Shown: positions 1 to 12,085 of the stretch, piece after piece
Numbering within the stretch: position 1 is the first letter of the stretch
Layout: every line of letters starts with the position of its first letter
NCBI RefSeq assembly: GCF_945859705.1
Contig: NC_079137.1
Coordinates: forward strand, 41,489,320 to 41,553,319
Origin: Episyrphus balteatus
Taxonomy: Eukaryota > Arthropoda > Insecta > Diptera > Syrphidae
Reading direction: 5' to 3'
Length of the DNA stretch: 64,000 bases
Translations under genes and position numbers: made by a program
Notes under the pieces: generated by a model
The model's input: the letters and a program-made list of their open reading frames with translations, nothing else
Databases searched by the model: none
What the model was told of the DNA's origin: nothing

Positions 1-1280
1 TATTCTCGCTTCAGTTAAGTTGACGAGGCCAGAGAGTACACATATTTACACAAATGTTTCTCTATAAAGTTTATGTTCAGCATAGCACACAGCGCCCCCT
101 CTAGGGAGCCATATGAAAAACATTATGCAGTCATTGAAAAACAACACAAACAATATAGCCAACCTCATACATGCACTCATATAGAGATACCGCTTCGACC
201 GCCTTCCCGTCCGACAAACAACCGCAGAGGAAGTTTTGAGTCGACCCCAGTCTAAAGTGCCTCAAGGAATAGAGCACTTCAAGAATGAAACTCCTTACTC
301 TCCTCATCATCAACGTCATCATCATCATCACTGACAGTTGGAAAATATTTTTCACTTTTTTTTCCCAGTTGTACAGTGTAGTTGATGTTTCACATACTCT
401 CTCTCGCTCTCTCGTCTCTCCCCAAAATAAAAGAGAGATTCCTTTGCTGCTCCAAAGTCAAACATCTGCACCAGCAAACAGCTTTAAAAGCAAGACCCAT
501 GTGTCTGCGTCAGGACATATATACAGACAGAAAGACAGTTAGCCAAACGGAATAATAAATTTCCACTGTTTTCTAAAACTCCACACAAACTTTTCTCGAA
601 TCAGAAGTGGGATGGATGGCGCAGGCAAAAACCCTTCAAACCCAATCCTCTTCTTTTTTTTGGTCAATGCAGTTGTGCGGCAGAGTCTTTGCATGCATGG
701 CTCTTTGCAGCTATAGCAGCTCTCTGTTGTGCTCTGCTCCTCCGTCTGATGCATGTTTGTGCGGAATAATATCGCCATTTGTAAATATTTACTCGTGTAA
801 CTACACTTATGAGGAGCCACATCAGCAGCAAGAGCATAACACACTACTCCGACTCTAGCGAAGCTATTTTTGCATTCAAAGTTCCATATATATCGTCGGT
901 CGGTCTTCGTCGGAGGAAATCTCAAGGGAGGTCGAAACAAACGATGACTCTCGCTCAACTCAAAGCCATGTTTGAAGAAGTTCTCTTTAGCAGTTTGAGC
1001 GGAGAAGAAAATATTTGCTTCCTTGTACAACTTGTGACAAGCCGTAAGCAGGACCTTTTACGCAACAGCTTTTGTGAAGGTGGGTAGTATAACATAGCGC
1101 TGCTGGTTGGTGGTGCAGAACTTCGAACGAAAAACACATGTGTGTGCCGATAGAAAGTTAGAAGGATGAGCTTGAGAAACTTAGCTCGATTCTAGCTGCC
1201 ACTAAAAACACAAGAAGATGGTATACAGCTGAGATGCACGTGTCCGAAACCCTGAGGCATTTCCTTGGGAATTAAGAGAG
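1..1280. other. Complex island, no recognisable gene
   Basis: This stretch is less AT-rich than most of the window and carries a short CAT/CATCAT tract near 305-331. Open frames exist on both strands, the longest being minus 539-1030. Its translation shows no domain, signal peptide or familiar motif, and it overlaps open frames on the other strand, as expected by chance in balanced sequence. I call no gene. It could be regulatory or intronic DNA. Confidence 0.4.
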
Positions 1281-2289
1281 GCAGGTGGTGGAGAGAGGAG
1301 TATTTGACCAAGACCGTTCACTGTTTTATACAAAATATATAGAAATTGCGAAACTTCTTCTTCCGGATAGTAGTGGTGTGTTGCAAAAAAAAGTTCCTTT
1401 GTCGTGTTTTCTCGGAGAAATGTTTCTTATGTCAACCATTTTTGTTTTTTTTCTTTATTTTTTGTCAATTTCTTTGTTTTATTTATTTTTTTTGTTTTCT
1501 TTGTCCAACTGTTGGCCTGTTATGTGGCATGTTACAATGCAATTACTCAAACTGAGAAGGAGTCATGTTGTCTTGCCAACATCTAGTGATATTGTATGTG
1601 CCAAGGTCGGAACAAGACTTTCGAATAGTTTGTGTAGTACCTACCTCTACTAAGGGGAAGCTCTTCGTTCGCACTGTCATGTATGTTTTTTTGTTTTTTT
1701 GCTTTTGCTACTGATAACAAAAAGGGTTTGAATTTAGATCCTTGGTTTGGCAGTTGCATCTTGCTAGTTTTTTTTTTTTTTTTTTAATTTTCTGGAGAAA
1801 AAAAGTTTATTGAATTCTTGATGGTAGATACCGGTCACGACTTTGTTGGTTAATAAAAATTGAGGTGTTGAAAGAAATTTTGAAACTTTTGAAGGAGATA
1901 AAGAAAAAGAGAATGTTTGGAATAAAGTTTGACTTGACATGGTTTGGGTTGATCTGATACTTTTTTGCTATATGTTAACTTTGAACAATTATATATGGGT
2001 TTGTTTGTCAGCTTTTAAATTTCTTTGAATGTCTTGTAGCTCGGAATTTAATAAGAATGAGTTTTGAATTGATGTAGTTGGTTTTTTTATTTCAGACCAA
2101 CTTCAATTTAGAACTGTAAGGATATATTTCTAGTAGTCTGTTTGGCGAAAATTCAGCAATAGCGTTTTCAATTATCATCTGGAACATAATTGACTCGTAA
2201 GAAATGTAAGATATCTGAAGGTAGTGTCGATGAGGGTACAACCATTGAATAATTATATTTATATAGAAGTGACTGCATCCATAGTTTCT
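1281..2289. other. T-rich stretch, no gene seen
   Basis: Long T runs and TTTG words dominate. The open frame at 1285-1653 translates to a Phe/Leu-rich peptide produced by the T-rich composition, with no domain. Nothing else is supported here. Confidence 0.4.
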
Positions 2290-2600
2290 CAAATCAAAAC
2301 CAACATTACGATGATGGAGAATTCCAAAAAAGTGGGTCTCGCAATTCCGTCCATGCGTCTGTGCGTCTGTACGTCCATCTGTACACATTTCCACAGCCTA
2401 AACGCGTGGATGAATTTTCTTCAAATTTGGTACAGATGATTTTTATGGAATTCTGAAAGTTGGTTTTTTTTTTGTTTTTTTATATCTCGCTTATAAAGTG
2501 TACCCCCCATACAAATTTTTCAATTTTAACCAAATAATTTGAAAACGGCTTTAACGATTTTGATTAAAATTTGCAGACGTAATATTCAAAGCTATTGCAA
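2290..2600. repeat. Dispersed repeat fragment with GTCTGT run
   Basis: A block at 2309-2435 holds the words GATGGAGAATTCC, AAAAGTGGGTCTCGC, a CGTCTGTGCGTCTGT run, and CTTCAAATTTGGTAC. It is followed by AAAACGGCTTTAACGATTTTGAT at about 2540. The same words in the same relative order recur, inverted, at 50815-50945. Looser versions occur at 56690-56800 and 63225-63350. This marks an old dispersed element. Which class it came from cannot be told from these fragments. Confidence 0.6.
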
Positions 2601-3336
2601 TAAAACTGCATTTTTATTTTTTCCAAAAAAAGTCAAATAAAAAAATATGTTTTTTTGTATAAAAAAATATGCCCTAAATGTCGGTTCTTCCCCAACCTCA
2701 ACAAAATTTCTTTAAAATTTATATAGAGGCAGCTCGTAAAATCTACAAGGAAACTAACATAAAAGTGATTTGAACTGCAAAAGCAAGTACGTGCGACCCC
2801 AGTCGTGCATTTCATTTTTTAAAATCTTATGTTCTAAGAAAAAACAAAGAGTATCGTGCTTGTTCTAGATAATTTTGTTTATAAGAAATTAAATTGCACT
2901 AATACTAACATTAAGAGAGAGAAACTTTATTTTTTTATGCCTGATTTACTGTATTGCGAGACCACGAGACGAGACCGTTGCGTTTTTTCTGAACGTTTTC
3001 GATAAAAAAAAATAGTTTTAAAATCGTATACAAATTCACAACACTGCAATTTTTTTTAAGTACCTAAACAATTTTAAAAAATAAATCAGGCATGAAAATG
3101 GTATAATGAATTATTTTGGAAATTTTACCATGTATCGAATAATTTTTTTGTTTTAAATCGAATACTCATTTTTTTAAATGTGTGAACATTTGGGAAATGA
3201 GAGAATTTAGAACCGAAACAGTTTATTTGATTAGGTATCCAAATTTGTTTTTTGGAGAATCAAGAACAGTTCGATTTTAGTAATTTAATTTAATTTCGGA
3301 GCAATGAAAGTACATGATTTAAGCGTGGTTTGCAAC
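2601..3336. other. AT-rich stretch, no gene seen
   Basis: Poly-T and poly-A tracts with no long open frame, no clear inverted repeat and no recognised element. Confidence 0.4.
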
Positions 3337-3431
3337 CTCTTGTAGCAGGATGCTTTCGACGGTTGAGATGTCGTGGGGTCTTTCCGAAATAAAACTCTTG
3401 ACACCAAAGGATATTTTAACAAAAATGTATT

Positions 3432-3437
3432 TTTATT
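3432..3437 (-). terminator. Polyadenylation signal of the solo LTR
   Basis: AATAAA on the minus strand, roughly 90 bp before the LTR's 3' end and downstream of its TATA box, as expected near the R/U5 junction. Confidence 0.45.
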
Positions 3438-3690
3438 GAACAATCGTAGTTTTGAAATTAACAAAGACTGGAACTGGAACTACTTCTATTGAATGGTATA
3501 ACCGTAGTGTTCCTTCTCTTTGCTATTATGCAGTTGGTTTTCCGCAGTTATTGAAGAAGAGGAAGTATAACTACAATAATACTCTCAGAAAAGTAGCCAA
3601 AGATAAAAAGCGTTAAGTGTTACCTCTGTAATATCTTGACTCTTTTCTTGGTCAAGTCGAAAGGGATTTAATTCTAGTTTCGGCTCTCCC

Positions 3691-3696
3691 TTTATA
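3691..3696 (-). promoter_or_regulatory. TATA box of the solo LTR
   Basis: TATAAA on the minus strand, about 190 bp inside the LTR's own 5' end and followed by GGGAGAGCC. The position suits a U3 promoter. Confidence 0.5.
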
Positions 3697-4145
3697 GCCA
3701 GAAAACAATCAAGAAAATATTAATTAATTAGAAGGCTTTGAATTTCAGAAAATAAAAATAAATAATTATAAAAATTAAAATTATAGTCAAAGGCGACATT
3801 GATTTCAAACTTTCAAAATTAAAATATAAAAATAACAGGCAAAGGCGGTACTGCATGCTAACAATAATAATGTGTTGTTACACTCTTCATTAAAATAAAA
3901 AGCAATACAAAATTTCCCTAAATCAAACACAACATAATTTTATTACAAAGCCTGTCAGTTTAACAAAGTATTTTTAACTTGTAAAAACTTGCCCCCGAAA
4001 AATTTTTCAATTCGACCCGGCATGAAAATTTACACACAAAAATAAATTCCAAAAAAATCAAAATTCACAATTATTTCACACAAACACCGATTTTTTAAAG
4101 AGTGTCCCTATAATTTCTTATTCATTTCAGTATGTATTACAAAAT

Positions 4146-4252
4146 ACTTTTAGGTCAATTTTCTTCACTCGGAGTTGAACATAACTTGAGAATTTTCAAT
4201 ATAAAAATTCTCAAGTTTTGTTCAACTCCAAGTGAAGAAAATGGACCTTAAG
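4146..4252. repeat. Near-perfect ~50-bp inverted repeat (hairpin)
   Basis: Arms at 4146-4196 and about 4203-4252 pair along nearly their whole length, with roughly five mismatches and a loop of only a few bases. The shared word is GGAGTTGAACA...CTTGAGAATTTT. The size resembles a microRNA precursor, but the arms could equally be a tiny foldback element. No flanking duplication is obvious. Confidence 0.7.
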
Positions 4253-4869
4253 TAATGTGTTATATCTTCATAAACATAAAGTTTCTAGCTTGATAAATCA
4301 TCTTTTTTTCCCCACGCTTTTACATCATGCAGTTTAAAAAAAGATCCAATAAATAAATACAAAAAATAGCACGTATACGCCACAGTGCACAACAATATGA
4401 ACAATATGTAAATAATGTGAATTACAACTTTAGCATAGGTGACAAGCTAACACACTCAAATCAATATTAAATAACACTTGCACTAATAATTTTGACCAAC
4501 AACTTCATCTTCTTTGTCGTCAGTGTTAAAAGAAACAGGAAAAAATAGTCCATTCAGCTTCCTAAATTCTGTTAAATTTATATGTATATTACAAAAATAA
4601 AAAAAAAAAATTAAAAATACAAAATTTTACCAAAAAAAAAACAGAATAAATACAAATAAAAAACATATAAAAAGAATGTTCATGGATTTTTTGGCAGTCT
4701 TATATACAATCCTGTAGGGCGCCTGTGGTGCCAATTCTCATTAATAGCGGTTTTTTTTCCCGTTGTCACTTCTATAAATAAATTATTCAATATTGCAACT
4801 TACAGGCAAGTTATAACAAAAGTAAAAATACTGTATTGTTTTAAGGTGTTCAATTCGTCTGTATTTTGT
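4253..4869. other. AT-rich stretch, no gene seen
   Basis: Homopolymer tracts and no open frame of note. Nothing recognised. Confidence 0.4.
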
Positions 4870-5050
4870 TTTTTTTATGTTTGTTATAACTCCTCATAAC
4901 TTTGGACTGAGTGAACGAAATTGGATAATTCGTTTTTGTATTGGAAAGCTGGTGCCTGCAGTTTCTGGCTATAGAAGCTATAACAAAAAACATAAAACCC
5001 AGTTTTGATCCATGGAAGTCGGTTTTGTTTTTCTGATAAAAATGATTATG
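4870..5050 (+). repeat. Dispersed repeat, copy A
   Basis: Words CCTCATAACTTTGGACTGAGTGAAC, TTTTGTATTGGAAAGCTGGTGCCTGCAG and AAGTCGGTTTTGTTTTT occur in the same order, inverted, at 44050-44225. The two copies are clearly homologous but diverged. No terminal repeats were found, so the class is unknown. Confidence 0.65.
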
Positions 5051-7206
5051 GAATAACTGTTACGCCAATTTTTTTTTAAAGAAAATAAATAAGAAAGTTG
5101 TCAAAAATGTTACTTAGGTTCACATATAAAAAAAAATCCACAAAACACCATAACATACCTAAAGTGTAAAAGTATGTTTTACTTATTTGGCACATTTTTG
5201 ACTTTATTTTCAAAATGTTTGATGTTTTTCTTTGAAAGTATGAAAATGAATGTGTAGTTTTATCAGCAGCTATTTTGGTGGCAGCTGCCATTCAGCAAAG
5301 CACAGTCTAAAACCGAGCTCGTCCAAAATGGCCCGGTGAGCAAGTTGTACATTTCACTCACCTTTTGGACTTATTGCTTTATTTAAGTAAAAAGACCTTT
5401 TTCTAGAAACTGAGATAGCATTGATTGACGTGTGGAAGTGGTGCTGGACTTTATCCATGGCCTAATTCAGCAACCGTTTACATCAAAGCCAACTGTCTTA
5501 GCATTAAGTTCTTGTTCAGCACTGCGGCATTTGAAGCGAGTTCATTCAGCAGGAAACCCGATTTGCAGGTTTCTTACTTAAAAAGGTTTCTGGGAATAGG
5601 TAACGCTCTCTCATGTCCTTACTGCCGTTAATATTTGTGCCTGAAGCAGGGTTAAAAAAAATGTCAGTTATTAAAGTGCATTTGAAATTAGAAAAAAAAT
5701 ATTTGTTGCAACTTAAAAATAATTCTTGTTTGCAAAAAAAATTTTGTTAAATTCAAAATATTTTTTTTTGTTTTTTTTTTTTTAAGGCAAAATATTTTTT
5801 AGTTCCAATAAATATTTTTTTTAATTCAAATACTAGGCTTCGATTAAGAATATTTTAAGACTTTTCTATACCTTTTTGGTTTGAACGACATTACAAGCCA
5901 TTGCCATCTGAATCGCCCCCATATTAAAAGAAAGGCTTACTTAAGCTCCGTAACAGCAATAATCATAACTTAGCACAAAAAAAAAGAAAAGACGGAAGGG
6001 AAGCCAACATCCAATTTGAATCCTAGTAACTAACATTCTTAAAACAATAATAAAGTAAAACAAAAAATTAAACCTTAGACCACTACCATACCGCCCGCCA
6101 CAAAGGAGATTAAACCCCTGACAAGACAAATAATGGTTCTGCGTCAGGACTGTTTTAAATATAATTTTTTCTTTTTTGTATAATTCTTTCTTCTTTCCTT
6201 TCTAAATCTGTATAAGAAAAAGGACTTTATGTATATGTATTTTTTTGTTGCTTGTTAATAAGAAGCGCGCTATGCCTTCCAAAATAGATTAAGGATACAT
6301 CCTGCTGTGAGATAAACAGCAAAAAGCTGAAATGAGTAAAAAAATATAAAACAAACATAAAACCCGGAAAAAACAACAAGGCACAGCAGGATCTTAAAAT
6401 GACAATTTTTTTGTAAAACTAAGAACAAAAAATTAAATACAAAACTGATGAACACGATATAAATGCAAAGAAGGAGAAAGGACAAAAAAATCAGTAAAAA
6501 AAAAAGTGAGAAGAAAACCTCAAACTGTTTTAATTGTCCTTTAGAAACGAAATTTATCGTTTGTGTCCTCTAAGATTTTTTTTCCATTTAATCTGATAAT
6601 TATTTCACATCATGGGGATTTTCTTCTTTTTTTCTTGGTAGATACTTATTGTTGCTTTGATTTTCATAATTTTTATTCCTAAAGGATTAAAGATAATTTT
6701 TTTAAGAAAAACAAATTATAAATATTCTAACATCGATATTAGAAACAGTAATTTTTATACCTATAATTCGTTTTATCACACCTATAACATAGATAAAATT
6801 AATAGTTTTTCAACTTTTATAATGACAAGTTTTCGATTAAATTAAAAAAGAAAAAGTTATGGTCATTATAAAAAAAATTGATCATAGCATTTTCACGAAG
6901 TTCATTATAATTCCTCAATGGTAGGTGTTAGAGAAAAAAGTTTTTTGATATCTTTTATGTGAAATTAATTTTTTTACAATTTTGTATTACAAAAAATTTC
7001 GCTAACACCAAATATTTACACTATTTACAAGCAAAAAACACAAAACGGTTCAAAAAAAAATGGCGATCAAAGTAGTAACGCTGTTTTTGGGGAAAATGTT
7101 TTTTTTGTCTGTCATAATGTTCCTTGTTCTTTCATATTTTAATATTTTTAATTTAACTGTGTTGCATTTTTCATAGTTCAATTTTCTATGAAGATTGTAT
7201 TAATTA
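5051..7206. other. AT-rich stretch, no gene seen
   Basis: Short open frames (minus 5076-5291, plus 5425-5631, minus 5941-6129, minus 6270-6485) have no domain and follow the base composition. About 5300-5640 is a little more complex than its surroundings but is not recognised. Confidence 0.35.
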
Positions 7207-7607
7207 CACTGGTCGGCAAAAATAAAAAAAAAGTCGGGAGCAAGAACTTTGTAAGGTGATTTTAATTGACGTTAGTGTGCTGAATTCAAAACTGTTTACA
7301 GTTTTGTTCTATAACGTCTGGTTTTTGAGCTATACTCATCTCTATTTTCACTATATTAAATCTCAAAACTAATTTTCAATGAAGTTATTTTTGATGTTTA
7401 ACCGAAAAAATACATTTTTTTGCATAAGAAGATTTGCAAAAAAATATTTTACAGTGGTGTAATTTGGCGTTTTTGACCTGTTTATATTCAAGTATTTCAA
7501 AAACGTGACGTGTCAGTGAAATTTTGACTTCGGATTCGGACTCAGCATAAAAAAATCCTTAGAAAAGTATGGTTTGGTTCTAGCTCTATTTTCGTTGCCG
7601 ACCAGTG
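7207..7607. mobile_element. MITE with CACTGGTCGGCAA ends, copy 1
   Basis: Terminal inverted repeats CACTGGTCGGCAA (7207) and TTGCCGACCAGTG (to 7607) bound a 401-bp non-coding element. TTA lies on both sides, a possible 3-bp target duplication. The interior matches the 583-bp copy at 49985-50567 near both ends, including GTCGGGAGCAAGAACTTT and TTTTTGAGCTATACTCATC near the left end and CGTGACGT...CAGTGAAATTTTGACTT near the right. It encodes nothing and must have been mobilised by another element's transposase. A TTA duplication would suit the PIF/Harbinger group, but copy 2 lacks it, so the group is left open. Confidence 0.85.
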
Positions 7608-8203
7608 TTATTTACTACATCGTTTACTGAAATTCGAAAATAACTAGTTTTAAAATAGATATAAAATCACCAATATAATTTAAGTTGGGTTAAAATATTG
7701 TACTAAGCAATTTATTGACTTTAAATACAAATCTTTATTATCGCTGTCTTTAAATATGTCAAGATTGTTTTAGATCCTAAAAAAGAGTACTTAGTAAGCA
7801 AGTAAGCAATCCGAGGAGTTGACTGGATTCGCGATCTAAATTTGTAATAAGTGACCCGCTTCACTTTTCAAAAGTGGCGCTGCACATAGGGGAATTTATC
7901 CAATTTAGGCAGACAAAACACGAATTTTTAAACTGATCCAAAAGTAAAAATTCAACTTCTACCAAAATTAGATAACTTACTCACCATTGTCTTAAAGTTT
8001 TAAAATTGATCACCACTCCAATTGACTAATAGCAGCGCTTTAGAGTTCAGAGTTTTCAGCCAAAGATAAAATTAAGTTTTATTATAATTTAGCCACATTG
8101 CTTAAGTAAGTACTTTTTTTTTTAAGTGGCTATAGAGTATTGTTAAAGAGATACGAAACAACTGTCTACCAGATGCTGTATCTAAATGTTATATTACTTT
8201 ATA
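7608..8203. other. AT-rich stretch with one GTGGCGC motif
   Basis: Mostly AT-rich. Around 7850-7880, TTTTCAAAAGTGGCGCTG resembles the AAAAGTGACGC words near 10 kb and 12 kb. No gene. Confidence 0.35.
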
Positions 8204-9178
8204 GGGTAAAACTATACAATACGCCCCACTTTTTTTTGAATCTTCAATAAAACAAAAAAAATAAAGGAAAATAATTGTTTTTTTGGTAAATATAAAAAGT
8301 ATTGTCTTTTTTCTTACTTTTGGCATATTCATATGTACTAAAATATGTTAGCATATACTATACATAAATCGTTTAAAAAAAGTTCAAGTGGGGCGTTTTG
8401 TAACTCATTTGGTGGGTAAAACGCCCCACACCAGTGACAAAACGCCCCTAAGGAAAAAGTAGGTACAAATGTATTAAATTAGAAAAATTGAACTATTTGA
8501 TTTTGGAATATAGAATTTTGCGATGCTTTGCGGCCGCAAATGTTGCAATCTGGTATGTATACATGGTAAAAAAAACTCGTTCAACGCCATAAGGCAAGAT
8601 ATGCGCTGAATACTAAACTTCTTTAAAACGGTCCTGTAATAATTTTCGTTTTTGACCATAATGGCCACAGTGTCGTCCTTTTGTAATTTAATGCAATTCT
8701 TAAGCATATAGCAAATAAAAAAAAATATTGATCAGTATTTTACTTCATAATCTACTGGGGCGTATTACACTCACTGTACTGGGGCGTTTTGTAAATTTCG
8801 AAGTGCAATACGCGCATGCAAAAATATAGCAACCCAAACTGATTTCAAGGAATTACCAAAAAAGAACTAAGAAGCCCATTTTTTGAACTTTCTAAATATA
8901 TATACCAATTTGATATGGTTTTCATACTTTCTGAAAAAATGAAATTTTGTCTGCGCTCTCCGCAATATGTTTTGGTGACAAATTTTTGTTTTGCAGTTTT
9001 TTTCTTTTCAGGGTACACAGAATACTACAACTCAATAACACAATTGAAGAGCAACTTAAATTAGTTTGAACAGTTTTCGTTTTGTTTGCTTAACAACACC
9101 TGTGTGCGTACGAGACTGGTGGGGCGTTTTGTAAACTGGGGCGTTTTGTAAACTGGGGCGTATTGTATGGTTTTACCC
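8204..9178. mobile_element. Non-autonomous DNA transposon, GGGTAAAAC ends, GGGGCG word repeats
   Basis: The 975-bp element has 25-bp terminal inverted repeats starting GGGTAAAAC, with one mismatch, and a TA dinucleotide on each side (8202-8203, 9179-9180). The interior repeats the word GGGGCGTTTTGT or its complement about nine times (near 8221, 8390, 8421, 8441, 8757, 8780, 9120, 9138, 9156), mostly clustered near the ends. Such repeated subterminal words are known in other elements as transposase-binding sites; that role here is inference. There is no coding capacity. TA duplication suits Tc1/mariner-like or related enzymes. Confidence 0.85.
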
Positions 9179-11889
9179 TAAATAAAAAAGTGATAGGTTG
9201 AATCTTAATATAAATTAAACGTAAAAAAATTTTTCTTTTTGTGTTGGTAAGGAAAAAATTATACTATTTCACATTATTGTGTGATAAAATTTAATGCTTT
9301 CTAAAGGTCAAACTCTTATCAAATTGAATCTATAAAAAAAAATTGCAACTAAGTGCAACTTCGAACCATTTGCCCCTTCTAAACTTTTTAGGTTTTAAAA
9401 TGCTAACCTTGTTTCATGCATCCATATTTTAAGTTTTTTTTAAGATTCAACTTTTTGAATAACAAAACCTGATCCTTTATAGTTTTTCCAAAATTTTAAG
9501 ACGTTTATCTTGGCGATACCATTTATAAAACTCCATTTATTAGCGTTTTAACAGACCAATTTGGTCCATTATTGAGACTTTCTGATTGATCAAAAATTGG
9601 TTTTGGAAGAAAATGTTTTCATTGAAATTAACAGTAAAAATACTTAATTCCAGTATAAATTACCTTGTCGATAAAGAAAAACCGAAAAAAATAATTTTGT
9701 CCGCGTAAAACTGGTAACTGGCAAATACCCCTGTTGCCGCCAGCATTAAAGATCACGATTTTAATTTTAATTTTAACTTAAATTTTTACTTGTTGTTTTT
9801 AAGTGTTTTTTCAATATTAAGTTTTTGTTCTCAAAATATTTTTTATAGAATTTATTATTTTAAAATTTCTTCTGAATTGAAAACCTTAAATTTTTCTCAA
9901 CGGAAATAAACATTATATTACATACAAATTTGGATCTAAATATTATAAATAGGTATTGGAATACTTCGAACTCAAGGTAAAATATGAGCTATCGAAACAT
10001 GCAAAGTGACGTCAGATTTCAAAAGTGACGCCCGTCAGTCTTTCAAAAAGTGACGCACAGTGGAACGTCTAGTACAAAATTCCGGACATTGGGTGAAATT
10101 TTTTTTTCATTCTTGTAAATATTTTTTGTTTGTTAATCATAGAAAATTGTCCCTTCTTTTATAATCCACAAGTTATTTTTATCAAAATGTACAGAGTCTC
10201 AAGTGGGGACTATTTCACAAGAAAAAAAAGATGTTTTTCTTAGAAATTTTCATACTCTTATATCTGGCTCATTTTTTAAGATATATTCTTGAAATAAATT
10301 TTGTTGATAAGATACTGATATCTAAAATATATATTTAAGAAAAAAATCCTAAAATTGTATTTCTAAATAATTCTAAAACACGTTTTTCTATAACCTTTTT
10401 TGAAAATTTCTCTTCAACTTTAAAAATACTTTTAAAAAAATGCTTACATATGCCCGCTCTCTTAGTAGTCTAGAATGAAAGCTTAATAGTTTGTGTGTAA
10501 TATTTTAAAATATTTGGATCCGACCGAATCCGACCCCGTTTTTTAGAGCACCATCTTTATAAATTTAACCCTTTAGGTATTATTTTTTTATTTATTTTTT
10601 TATTTTTTCCTATCTGTAAAGGGGAGGGTTGGTGTTATTTGGCTAGCTTAAAGTGTCATGGGGTAGTTTAAACCAAGAATATAACTACTGAATATATAAC
10701 GTAAGGCAGATTGAATAAAAAAATAAAGAAAGAGTGAGTAAAAACAATTAATTTTTAAGGTTTTTTTAAGAGTAAAGCACTGTCAGAGCGATCAACGAAT
10801 GAACGAACTGATGTAATTTTTTATGCTTATGTATTTTCTAACAAAATCTGGATAATAAAGTAAGAATCTAACTAAAGTTTAAATTAAAAAAAAAAATATA
10901 TACATATTTCAATTTCTAAAGCGAAACGGAAATTTGTATAAAAAAACAGCAGAACGAGATTGACAAACGATATTATTACCTGTACTTGAATACTTGGAAA
11001 GTTTTCAATAATGTTTCACTAATGTTTTTTCAGGTAAAATTCCTTGGTCCAAAAGAATTTTGCACCTTGTGAATTTTAATTTCTTCAAAATTATTTTCAA
11101 GTTTTAATTTATTGACATTATTTAATTTTGACTTTCGTTGCTGACTTTGGAGGCTTAGAAACATTTTCGTTTCGCTTCAGCAGCGTACTAGGTTAGCTTA
11201 AAATAATGTCATGGCTTCGAAATAAAATTTGTCTTGCAAACAATTTGTTCTCTGAATTGTTTCTTATTTAAGAAAATAAAATGTATTTTTTTTTTTGGTT
11301 TTTTGAAAAATTTAAACTCCAGTTTTTTGTTAAGAAATTTGTTCTAAAAATATGTACAATTTCATTTGTTCGTTCATTTGATCATTCGTTGGTCGCTCTT
11401 ATGTACATTGTACATTTTAATTTGCAATTTTAGCTATACTTGTCTTTCATAGCTTTATGATTTTTTGATAAATAATTTTAGTGTATAAGTAGGTATATCG
11501 TATTTTGTTTGCTTTTTTTTGTTTTTTTGAATCCATCATTTTCTTTTAAATTAATTTCATTATTAAGTTGTCAATATTTATATTTTATCATATTTTTTAT
11601 GTTTATGTTGGTATTTTCATAATAATACCAATTCATTTTAAAATAACACATATTTACATAAGATAATCCTTTTTAAGCTATTTTTTATTCATAATAATTT
11701 TTTTTTGCAAATAATCGGTATTTTAAAAGACTGTTAACAAAATGTGTAAACGCTTTTTTTTACTTAATAAATAAGACAATAACGTAAAGTATCAATTTTA
11801 TGTGTAGTAAAATAAGGATTTGGTAGTTTTTGTACCTATGTTAACAGCTATTTTAAGTAAAAAAAAATTAAAGAACTAAACATTTTTTG
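9179..11889. other. AT-rich stretch with AAAAGTGACGC words
   Basis: At 9998-10075 the words GTGACGTCAG, TTTCAAAAGTGACGCCCGTCAGT and AAAAAGTGACGCACAGTGG follow each other. They recur in the same orientation at 12010-12075. The rest is homopolymer-rich with no gene. Confidence 0.4.
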
Positions 11890-12085
11890 TGATTTATTGC
11901 ATTCAATTCTGTGATTTTCAAGAAGCAATATAGCGAAAACCGTTTTAGGATCCGTTCATTAGATCAGAAGTTACAGTCCCATGACCACTTTTTCATAGTT
12001 TCGATCCACTGTGTGACGCCTGTCAGTTTTCAAAAGTGACGAGCGTTAGTTTTTAAAAATGACGCGCGTCAAAAGTGAAAAAAAT
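11890..12085 (-). repeat. Dispersed repeat with CAGTGGATCGAAA end
   Basis: Read on the minus strand, CAGTGGATCGAAACTATG and AAAAAGTGGTCATGG begin at about 12010 and run left through TTGAAAATCACAGAATT. The plus strand at 27646-27700 has the same order but lacks about 60 bp in the middle, so these are two copies of one element, one with an internal deletion. CAGTG at the end is typical of Tc1/mariner-like termini; that link is inference. Confidence 0.55.

Larger units (their letters stand above)
3341..3882 (-). mobile_element. Solo LTR of an LTR retrotransposon
   Basis: The 542-bp block begins TGTAGCAGGATGC and ends GTTGTTACA on the plus strand, so read on the minus strand it runs TGTAACAAC...TGCTACA, with the canonical TG...CA ends. 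It is flanked by the same four bases, CTCT, at 3337-3340 and 3883-3886, as expected for a target duplication by a Ty3/Gypsy-type integrase. On the minus strand it holds a TATAAA box followed by a G-rich leader, and an AATAAA signal about 255 bp further on, giving the U3-R-U5 order. No internal region is next to it, so it is probably the product of LTR-LTR recombination. Family assignment is inferred from the 4-bp duplication only. Confidence 0.75.

Noticed and set aside
539..1030. 163-codon minus-strand open frame
   Set aside because: No recognisable domain; overlaps plus-strand frames 607-858 and 809-1087; better explained by a balanced, stop-poor composition.
1285..1653. 122-codon frame resembling a membrane protein
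   Set aside because: Hydrophobic segment is a direct result of T-rich DNA.
4146..4252. Annotated microRNA gene
   Set aside because: Pairing is too extensive and there is no evidence of expression or conservation; kept only as a hairpin repeat.
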